Shown here: positions 55,463-64,000 of the stretch, in pieces | Layout: each line of letters opens with the position of its first letter | Numbering within the stretch: the first letter of the stretch is position 1 | Source of the DNA: Liriodendron chinense | Lineage: Eukaryota > Streptophyta > Magnoliopsida > Magnoliales > Magnoliaceae | Assembly: GCA_003013855.2 (NCBI GenBank) | Contig: ML058449.1 | Coordinates: forward strand, 1 to 64,000 | Length of the DNA: 64,000 bases | Reading direction: 5' to 3' | Program-made: the position numbers and the translations under genes | The notes under the pieces: generated by a model | The model's input: the letters and a program-made list of their open reading frames with translations, nothing else | The model's database searches: none | Told to the model about the DNA's origin: nothing

Positions 55463-56755
55463 TACGCTGATATAGCTAATTATCTTTCCACAGGTGCGAT
55501 GCCGACTCATTGGACTGCGCAAGACAAACGTAAATTTCTAAGGGAAGTGCGCAGATTTTTCTGGTATGAACCTCTATTGTTTAAATATTGCCCAGACCAA
55601 ATTATAAGGAGATGCGTCCCCGATGATGAACACAATTCAGTCATCTCCTTTTGTCATGATCAAGCATGTGGGGGTCATTTTTCAGCCAAGAAAACAACTA
55701 CAAAAATTCTGCAGTGTGGTTTTTATTGGCCCACGTTATTTAAGGACACCCACGAGTTTTACAAAGCGTGCGAGCGCTGCCAAAAGCTAGGTGGATTATC
55801 CCATCGAAATATGATGCCTCTCACCCCAATTCAACATCTTGAAGTCTTTGACTGTTGGGGCATCGATTTCATGGGACCATTCCCCTCATCTTTTAGACAT
55901 GTCTATATTCTGCTTGCCGTAGACTATGTGTCTAAATGGATAGAGGCTATCCCATGTAGAACCAATGATCATCGTACGGTCCTCAAGTTCCTCAAGGAAA
56001 ACATACTCTCTAGATTTGGAACGCCTCGAGCCATTATTAGTGATGGTGGTTCTCACTTTTGCAATAGACCTTTTGAAACTTTGATGAAGAAATATGGTAT
56101 TAGGCACAAAGTGAGTACCCCATACCACCCACAAACAAGTGGGCAAGCTGAAATCTCCAATAGGGAAATCAAACAGATTTTGGAAAAGACGGTGAGACCG
56201 GATCGCAAGGATTGGTCCCTAAGATTAGATGATGCACTTTGGGCTCACCGTACTGCTTACAAGACACCTATTGGAATGTCCCCTTATAGAGTTGTCTATG
56301 GAAAAGCTTGCCACTTGCCTGTGGAGATAGAACACAAAGCCTATTGGGCAATTCGGGCTTTAAATTTTGACATTGACAAGGCTAGCTCACTTTGTAAACT
56401 TCAATTAAATGAGCTTGATGAGATCCGACACGATGCATATGAGAATTCAAGAATTTACAAGAGCAAGATGAAGGCCTTTCATGACAAGCACATCTTCAGG
56501 AAATCTTTCCATGAAGGACAGAAAGTGCTCTTGTATAATGCCCGACTTCATCTTTTTCCAGGAAAATTACGATCTCGATGGACCGGCCCATATATTGTCA
56601 AAGAAGTTTTTCCTCATGGGGCTGTTGAGATTGAGAATGCAGCGAATGGTGACTGTTTCAAAGTTAATGGACAACGCCTTAAACCATTTGTTGAAAAATT
56701 TGATTCAGAGGACATGTCCATCTCCCTGAATGATCCTGTCTATCAAGATGATTGA
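55463..56755 (+). pseudogene. Athila integrase (element A)
   Basis: Same frame as RT after the TAG. Counted from ATG 55499: FFWYEPLLFKYCPDQIIRR at 20-38, zinc-binding H53, H60, C91 and C94, core D123 (WGIDFMGPFP), D182 (ISDGGSHF) and E218 (SGQAEISNRE), i.e. DD35E. C-terminal SH3-like part (VLLYNARLHLFPGKLRSRW) to TGA at 56753-56755. Intact by itself over 418 codons; it would be expressed only if the upstream stop were bypassed. No chromodomain. Confidence 0.93.
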
Positions 56756-57876
56756 TCTCCTAGTCTGATGGAGGTATAGTATAGGTAGGTTTAGTTTTGT
56801 TTTACTGTTTTAATAGGTTTTAGTTGTTGGAGAATTCCATGATCGCTCCTTCAGGTACAATTGTTCTCACTCTCTCATTGTTTACCATTGCTCTCATGTT
56901 CATGCTAATTGACTATCTTTTTACATTGAGGACAATGCAAGATTTGGTTGGGGGGTGAGATGAGATTCTTCATCTAGCATATTGCAACATTTCGAGCTTC
57001 ATATGCACAAAATTTTTTCGAATTTTCTAACATCTCAAAACTCTTTTAGAAAATCTTGTTTCTATACATTTGAGATGCTATGAGTATAAGAAGAGGAGAA
57101 ACGAAGTGTGTGATGTTGTAGTCTTGAATTTCTCCCACCATAATGGTGTTATATGATAGCTCCCCTATTGTTGTGATTGATAGAAAAATTTGAACACTTT
57201 TTACACCTAGTTCACGTTACACGATTTTCATGAGTGACAGGTTTATGTGATTTGTGGATTAGCTAGACTTTGATTTAAAGGTGTTGAGCAGCCAAGCCGG
57301 GGTATTTTGTCCATCCTTGTCCATGGGAAAATAACAGAAGATATGGATTTCTAAAAATCCTATCTAATTTAAAAGAAAAAGGAAAGAAAGGATGAAATCG
57401 GGTAGGAAAGAAAAATGGTGGAAAATTCCGAAAAGGGCTACCTATTACCAACCGGGGGATGGTCGAACCGTAACCAAAGCTGGAAATGGAACGTAGTGTG
57501 AAAGCCATCGGAAGGACGATAAGGCAAATTCCTGTCATAGGCTTGCTATTGCTCTGTGCACTTTAAAATCATTGGTTTACCTAATCTATGAAGAAGATGA
57601 TCCAGGAACTTATGAGATGAATTTTCACTATCCACACTAGGTTGAATTTGTTCGAGTTCTTCTATTTATCAATCAATCAGCGGAAATTTCATGTAGACAC
57701 TTCTTATGTTTTGAGAACCCAAGGTTTCAGCTTCTATCACCAAATTTTTCCAAATTCTATACTCATATGTTTTGGAATGGATAGAAACATGGTTTCTGGA
57801 AGAGAGTTGGATTTGGAGGTTTGAACTTATTCACGCATGTTTTGCTCGGGACTAGCAAAAAGCTGGTTGGGGGGTG
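56756..57876 (+). other. 3' non-coding segment and polypurine tract of A
   Basis: No env-like ORF. Carries the shared TTTGTCCATCCTTGTCCATG segment and ends AGCTGGTTGGGGGGTG, the polypurine tract beside the LTR. Confidence 0.75.
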
Positions 57877-59323
57877 TGTTGAACCTCCAATTTATACATT
57901 GCATTGTCCATTACACAACAAGGTTTGCATAATTTTCATGGTTTAAAGGCCCACCTAACACATGTTTTTGTGATTATAGGGATGAGAGTGGACTTCATTC
58001 AAATACGAGACAAAAGAATGCATTTGAAGCTATTGCATGAAGTCCTAAGATGACCAAAGAAAGAAGAAGAAAGAGAACCAAAGAAAGAAGAAAGAAGAGA
58101 AGAAAAAGAAAAAAAGAAGAACAATTTGAAGAGGGCTGACCGGTCACGACCGGTCAGCCATGGTTGCTGATCAAAGAGGAGAACAGGCCGACCGGTCTTG
58201 ACCGGTCGGCCACGCATATTGGAAGATGGACAGAGGAGCCCGACCGGTCATGACCGGTCGGCTGTATACACTGGAATAAGATAGGAAAATTGGTCCGACC
58301 AGTCATGACCGGTCGGCCACAATTGCTAGAACAATGGACAGCCAGTCCGACCGGTCATGACCGGTCGGCTGTGCTCCCTGGAGTGCTTAAAAAAATCAGT
58401 CCGACCGGTCACGACCGGTCGGCTCTGCGTAACATGATTCCTTTCTAAATCAGGACTCCGGAAATTGCTGCGCAATGCGTAATCTTTCGCAGAATCCGAC
58501 GCAAGGGAGGCTGTTTGCTATAAAAGGACACCTAGGGGTTCTTCCTAGGGTATCAGAGAGGCTAAGGAACGTGAGTTTGGAGAGTGAAGGCAATTGTGGA
58601 GTGGCTGCAACTCTTCTATTCGGGTTTTTCTATTTTTATGCTTTATTTCAGAGTTTTTAGTTGTAGCATGACAATGCTCGGCTAGAACCTCTCAGCTAAG
58701 GCTGAGAGGTGAAGCTTGTAGCTAATTTTATGTTGATTTCAGTTTAATTCAAGTAATTTACATTCAAGTTTGGATTTTTACATGATTTAGTTCCAAATAA
58801 TGGTAGTTTGAGATGTTTTATCTGAGTTTATGTGCTCCGGACATGAATTCCTTTTAATTCTCTGAGATTATCATGTTTGTTTATCTAAATTCGGATTATA
58901 GTAATCCTTGAGCAGGCCATAGTCCAGAGGCATGGCTGTTACTCCGCAGGCTATGGTTTGAGTTTAGTATTGATTTTATTGGACTAGAACTTGGAAGTTC
59001 AACTTGAATGTGATGGAATGTGTGTGAATGCTTTATTCTCCAACTAGATGAGAGATAGGACTTCAAATCTAGTTGTGTTACCTACTTGGATTGACTGAAT
59101 TGACATAGGATTGCTACAAGTGGATCCTTGAAAGCCTTAGTACTTTATCTCTGATTTTTCATTAAATTCCTGTTTTAAGTAAACACTCTATTAAATCTGA
59201 TTTCTTTTAAAAACTGAGTTGCTGGAGTGATTTGGGAGCTGTCACTATTTCCCTGTGGATCGACCTCGGTCTTACCGAGTTTTTATTACTACATCGCAGC
59301 CTTACACTTGAGGCGAGCGAACA
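57877..59323 (+). mobile_element. 3' LTR of A
   Basis: One base longer than the 5' LTR; some palindrome units are intact here and decayed in the 5' LTR and vice versa. Followed by the right GGAGG and then B sequence. Confidence 0.93.
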
Positions 59324-59328
59324 GGAGG

Positions 59329-59452
59329 TTGATTGAATCTCAAAAAAATACTTATGCTTATAATGGTTCCAATCATAAAGATTTTGGGTCTCCCAATCCG
59401 ACGTCTCATCCTCCAAAAGGTACTTGTACGCACCATTCGTCCAATCATACAT
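59329..59452 (-). pseudogene. B ORF, N-terminal part
   Basis: Minus-strand ATG at 59452, about 40 codons like the F start (NGAYKYLLEDET, LYDWNHYKHKYF) running into the A insertion. The remainder continues at 49582 on the far side of A. Confidence 0.75.
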
Positions 59453-59699
59453 GATGAAATTCTAAGGAATTGGAAACTACCCTAATCTAGGAAAAAGAAC
59501 AAAAAGAAGAAAGATGGGGAGATGTTACCCAATAGAGTGAGATCTATGTCAGCAACAATGTCCTACCAAAAAAATAAAAAATTTGTTAGTAATCTAAAAA
59601 AAAAAAAAAAACAGAAAATCTACTTCTATAAAAACTGAAAATCCTACCTAACTAAGATTACTCTATAGCTACTAGAACAATTAGAACCGTTTAACCTTT

Positions 59700-59717
59700 T
59701 CCCCGGCAACGGCGCCA
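59700..59717 (-). other. Primer binding site, tRNA-Asp, element B
   Basis: TCCCCGGCAACGGCGCCA on the plus strand is the exact reverse of the primer site; it adjoins the 5' LTR at 59724. Confidence 0.85.
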
Positions 59718-59723
59718 AAAACT

Positions 59724-61670
59724 TGTTCGCTCGCCTCAAGTGTAAGGCTGCGATGTAGTAATAAATCTCGGTAAGACCGAGGTCGATCCACAGGGAAAGA
59801 GGTAAACAATTCCAAGTACTCTAATAACTAGAATCTAAGAAGTTAAAGAAAGTCATTTTTCACATGAAATAGGAAAATCTAAAAATAAGAAGAACTAGAG
59901 CATCAAGGATCCACTTGTAGTAGTCCAATGCCAATCCATTCATCCAAGTACAACACAATTAGAATCAAAGTCCTATCTCTCATCTAATTGGAATATATAA
60001 CATTCAAGCACAAACAGTCCCACTTAAATCTGAAAATCAGATTTCTAGTTCTAATGGAGCACATAGAACTTGAACTTGTAGCCTTCGGAGTAACAGCCAT
60101 GCCTATGGACTATGGCATGCTCAAGGGTTACTACAATTCAAATTCAAACAACCCAATCATGGTAATCTTAGAGAATTGCAAGGAGCTCATGTCCGGAGCA
60201 CACAAACTCTCACAAAACTTCTAAAAAACCAAACTTTATTCAAACTAGAACTTCAAAATCCAAAATTAAGAAAAGGGTACTTGAAATAAAAGAATTAAAG
60301 CATTGGAACCAACTACAAATTTCACCTCTAGCTAACCTCTAACTAAGAGGTTAGCTAAGGAAAAGCATATTAAAACTAGAACTAGAACTAAGAAAAGGAA
60401 GAAAAACTAGCTGGAGGAGGCTAGGAAGCCTCCTATGACTTGAACTCCTTGCTTCCCACGTCCTTACTTGACTTGGAATAGAAGAGAGCACCTCCTTTTA
60501 TAGTGCAGCAATAGTACAGCAACATAGCAGAATTTGTTTCGCTTGGTACGGCTTAACCAATGGTCGGATTGCCTTCAAATTTGATTTGTAGCTTCCTTAT
60601 AATGTGATCTTCCCCATAGATGATTTAGATTTCCAATATTATCCTCTGAATGCGCCCACCAATCATATCACCGACCGTCTCTCAAAATCACGCACTTCGG
60701 GTACCTTCAGAACCAGTCATCTTGCTTTCAACGCTCCAGAGTGTACAGATGTCGGATTGATCTCAAATTTTGAACATTGGTAGAACACTTCCTCATCTAC
60801 ATGATAGATGGATTATATTGTCCAAAACAATCCCAGAATGTGGTCCAAAAATTATAACACTTAAGGCTTTTATAAACTCTGCGCAGTTGGATCTTTCTGG
60901 ATGGTCCATATTTCTTCAACCGGTACGATCAAACCACACATCCTTTTGATCTGAAACTTTTGTGATTATTCATATATGGATGTGTTCTAAAAGATGGTCA
61001 AAGTAGATTCTTCATATCATCAATGATGGGTCACTTGGACTGGTCCAGAGTTGAACAGTGAAATCTGGAACTTTCTGGACAGTTCGTATTGTTTTGGCCA
61101 CCACGGTCAATCCGTAGCTCCGATCGACACGAAACCACTTGGGTTAGTTCGGCGTCGAGCTCCTCTTCGACATGGATGTGTTGGATTTCCAAATATCATC
61201 AAGATGGCTTCATAAAACTGTTCTGAAAATCCCAAAACGGGAATAGCTTGCTGCCTGAAATCTAGAAGTGCAAAATTGCATGGCCGACCGGTCTTGACCG
61301 GTCGGACAGGCTGGCCGACCGGTCTTGACCGGTCAAGACCTGCCTTGCAGATGTCCAGGGAGTGCATCCGACCGGTCTTGACCGGTCGAGCCTTCTTAGC
61401 CGACCGGTCTTGACCGATCGGACCCAGTTTTGCCTTTTTTTCTTCTTTCTTTTCTTCTCTCCTTCCTCCCTCTTTGCTTTCTTCTTTCTTTGGTCCACCT
61501 TGGGCCTTCATCAAAGGCTCCTAAACATGGTCTTTTGGTCTCCAATTGGGTGAAGTTCACTCTCATTCCTACAATCACAAAACATGCATTAGATGGGCCT
61601 TTTAAACATGAAAACCCCGCATATAATGTGATGTAATGGGTTGGCAAATGTATAAATTGGAGGTTCAACA
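59724..61670 (-). mobile_element. 5' LTR of B
   Basis: Same structure as the B 3' LTR, with TATA box (CTTTTATA 60495-60502) and palindromes 61283-61424. The hairpin region near 60325-60357 is rearranged to arms GCTAACCTCT and AGAGGTTAGC, still a perfect inverted repeat. Confidence 0.88.
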
Positions 61671-62393
61671 ATCCACAGGGACTTATGTAGGATTTCACAA
61701 ACACATCCAAAAGTGTCTATTGAAAACTAATAATCAGATTTTGAATAAGATTGATATGAGTAACAATTTTAAACTAATTTGAATGTAAACAATTATAAAA
61801 AGGCACTAGGGGTTCAAGGATCCACTTGTAGCAATCCTTGATGTTCAATCCGCTGTGGTTTCTCACTTTCTCAACTAGAATCGATATTAAGATCTATCTA
61901 GTCGGATGATAGAGCTGTTAAACCAAACAATCTGTCATATGTAAGTTCAATGCATAAGATTCACTCAATGTAGGCTGAGCTGAGCATGCTCAATTGCATA
62001 GGTCAGTCCCCATTCCAAAAGGTTCAGTTCACAATCATAACCATCCTTAAGTCCTGTCACAAGACAAGGCTAGATCAGGATTTGAACTTGATTCAAATCA
62101 CATGCACAATCCATTACATAATTCAGAAAATCAGAAAAATAGAACTTTGGTAGGAAGTCCCTTCATGAAGATCATAGTACTAGAGCGCACTCCAATTCCT
62201 CGGATCATACAGGTCTAGACTGATACAAACCAATTAAGAAGTTAAGTAGTTCTCCCAAACATCCATGAGTCATCATAAGACTAAGAAAAACTACTTAAAA
62301 ACTTGTATAAACTTCAAACCATTGTTCATAAACATGAATTCCACACTTAAAACCAACTGAATACGAATTGAAACATCTTGGATCCACTACAAG

Positions 62394-64000
62394 TGTAAGA
62401 CCCGTTTCCTTATTTGCCCTCCGTACGCTTAATTTCCGGTGCTGGTACGTCCCGGACGGATCAGATTAGCGAGCCTTGATCGTGACCCTGTTATAGTACC
62501 GCATCGACCCGAGACCTATACCCCGGCGACCGTGTAGGCGCTGCGATTCCAACGCCGCGCGGCACGCCCCATTGCGATACCCGGTGTGAAAGTTATGATC
62601 GATTGCGTAATCCGAGGTAGGCCGCACAATGTGCGTGTGTCGTGGGCCCCACTTGCGCAAATTCTAAGACCATGTCACATCAATCAAACCCATGCCCCTA
62701 CTCTACACACCCATACCCCTATCATTACCCTAGCCTACTCACCCCATACCCCCCATCCCTCTCTCTCCTCCAAAGTCAACCCTCACACCATACCCCCCCA
62801 TCCCTCTCTCCCATGCTACCCATCATCACCCATGATTGCTTCTCTCTCTCTCTCCCCCCATACAATACCATACGTAGGGGGAGAGGAGGCTTCCTCACAT
62901 CCCATATTTGCAAGAGAAAGAGAGGAGAGAGAAAGAGAGAAAGAGATTTGAGAAAGGAGAGAGAAAGAGAAAGATTTGAGAGAAGAGGAAGATTTGAGAA
63001 AAATAGAGAGAGATTAGGGAGATTGAGGGTGTAGATCCTTGCTTGGAGGGCCTCAACCATCATCCGGACTGTCCGGATCGTCCGATCATCAACCCAATTC
63101 GATCCTACTGTCCATCCATCGAGGTGAGTGCAAGGGGGCCACAAACCCCTCTATTTTCTTAATTTCCTTCCATTTTTCTTTTTTTCTTGGGTCCACCTTG
63201 TGATGGACAGTTAGATGAATGGATTGGATCATCCATGAATGGGCCCCACCTTCCTATTATTATAATAATAATAATAATAATAATAATTATAAAAGAAAAA
63301 AGAAAAAAAAAAGAAAGAGAGAAGAAGTTAGCCCGCTGGACAGACAGTGTCCAGAGGACACTGCTGCCCAGCAGGGCAAACCCCTTTTGGGCGACGAGCA
63401 GGCCCCACACGTGGGACCCACCTTGATGTATGCACCCAATCCACACCGTCCAGCTGTTTCTTCAGCCCATTTTATGGCTGGACGCCAAAAATGAAGAAGA
63501 TCTAGATCTCAGGTGGACCACACCATTAGAAAAAAATGAGGCTAATGAAACCAACTGTTAAGACTTCCTGGACCCACCGTGGTGTTTGTGGACCACATCA
63601 CCTGCCCAATATTGGGCTTGTTAGGACCCCAACGACCAGGGGAACATGATGAATGGGGTGGATTGTCCCTAAGTGGGCCCCACTTGAGATAAGCACAAAA
63701 AAAAGGAAACAAAAAAATGCATGTGTTGGACGTCCAGCGTCTGGACGTCCTGACGCTGGAACGTCCAGCGTCACTTGGACGTTGCAATGGGGTCCCCACT
63801 CGTGGGACCCACCTTGATGTTTATGTTCCATCCACGCCGTCCATCTGTTTTCCCAGATCACTTTAGGGCCAGGCCCCAAATTTGAATCCGATCCAAATCT
63901 TAAGTGGACCGCACCGCATAAAACAGTGTAAGTAATGATTTCTACTGTCAGAAATCTTTCGGCTAACTTTGATGTTTCTAGACTGATTCATATACCCAAT
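62394..64000 (+). mobile_element. G2: second G-type LTR, cut by window end
   Basis: Starts TGTAAGACCCGTTTCC at 62394 inside E and follows G1 in order: GC-rich start, CT- then GA-rich block, (TAA)n at about 63260-63290, then the GGGACCCACCTTGATGT modules with the GACGCTGG inverted repeat (about 63750). Left flank ACAAG. The right end is not in the window, so solo or full-length status is open. Confidence 0.7.

Larger units (their letters stand above)
49588..59323 (+). mobile_element. Element A: complete Athila retrotransposon
   Basis: 9,736 bp, LTRs 49588-51033 (1446 bp) and 57877-59323 (1447 bp), perfect target duplication GGAGG (49583-49587 and 59324-59328). LTRs differ at roughly 18 sites, a little over 1%, mostly transitions. 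It contains primer site, gag, protease, RT-RNase H, integrase and polypurine tract in Athila order. Coding lesions: a frame change at the poly-C tract and stops at 52109, 52814 and 55460. No env-like ORF. It is the youngest insertion of the right-hand nest. Confidence 0.95.
44996..61670 (-). mobile_element. Element B: non-autonomous Athila derivative, minus strand, split by A
   Basis: LTRs 44996-46936 (3', 1941 bp) and 59724-61670 (5', 1947 bp), target duplication ATCCA (44991-44995 and 61671-61675). Without A, the internal region is only about 3.05 kb: tRNA-Asp primer site, one ORF like that of F, and the conserved pre-polypurine segment. No RT or integrase core. B differs from F by a longer LTR that keeps palindromes and a TATA box. 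A is inserted in its ORF, with duplication GGAGG. Confidence 0.9.
44931..62393 (-). mobile_element. E: minus-strand Athila LTR of C type, split by B and cut by G2
   Basis: On the plus strand it starts TGTTCGCTTCCCCAAGTGTAG at 44931, the reverse of a C/F-type LTR end, and runs 65 bp to ATCCA where B is inserted. It resumes at 61671 (ATCCACAGGGACTTATGTAGG) and runs to 62393, matching the reverse complement of C LTR about 25400-26150. There G2 begins. About 790 of roughly 1535 LTR bases are present. Whether E is a solo LTR or a whole element cannot be seen. Confidence 0.8.

Noticed and set aside
59700..59717. Possible tRNA-Asp gene
   Set aside because: Only the last 18 bases of tRNA-Asp appear, beside an LTR; this is a reversed primer binding site. 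No cloverleaf surrounds it.

Overview
The window is plant nuclear DNA made almost entirely of nested LTR retrotransposons. No host protein-coding gene, rRNA or tRNA gene was found. The Athila and Tat lineages of Ty3/gypsy, tRNA-Asp primer sites and very deep nesting point to a large-genome seed plant. The many GTGGGCCCCACTT / GGGACCCACCTTGATGT modules remind me of magnoliid or early-diverging eudicot genomes, but that is only an impression. Element letters below are my own labels.

Layout. 1-867: TGGACGG-rich repeat and unassigned DNA. 868-8739: fragment H, a 5'-truncated Athila-type element with a 3' LTR (7309-8739), interrupted by G1 (2366-6499), a putative 4.1-kb solo LTR. 8740-8990: tail of an older LTR (I). 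8991-10848: degraded repeats, including an antisense RNase H remnant with a 63-bp triplication. 10849-11336 and 24595-24656: one LTR (J) split by F. 11337-24594: F, a tandem array of four LTRs and three internal regions of a non-autonomous Athila derivative, bounded by one 5-bp target duplication (ATTGC/ATTGT). 24657-44930: C, an inactivated autonomous Athila element whose 3' LTR is split by D (34355-44825), a complete Tat-lineage element (duplication GACCT) with an additional RNase H and a spliced antisense gene. 44931-44995 and 61671-62393: E, a minus-strand LTR of the C type. 44996-61670: B, a minus-strand non-autonomous element (duplication ATCCA) split by A (49588-59323), a complete Athila element (duplication GGAGG). 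62394-64000: G2, a second copy of the G LTR, cut by the window end.

Insertion order read from the junctions: J, then C, then E, then B, then A, five levels deep; F also sits in J, D in C, G1 in H and G2 in E. The LTR pairs of A, D and F are progressively more alike in the order D (about 2% differences), A (a little over 1%), F (three differences seen between outer LTRs).

How the parts relate. A and C encode gag, protease, reverse transcriptase, RNase H and integrase, all broken by stops or frameshifts. B and F keep the LTRs, the tRNA-Asp primer site, a pre-polypurine non-coding segment of about 0.8 kb and one ORF. That ORF appears stitched from the gag tail, an expanded acidic protease-RT linker and the integrase margins, with every catalytic core missing. 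They would depend on A/C-type elements for mobility. The LTRs share GACCGGTC palindrome arrays upstream of a TATA box and a base-paired hairpin in the predicted RNA leader whose arms co-vary between subfamilies; F has lost the palindromes and TATA box but keeps the hairpin.
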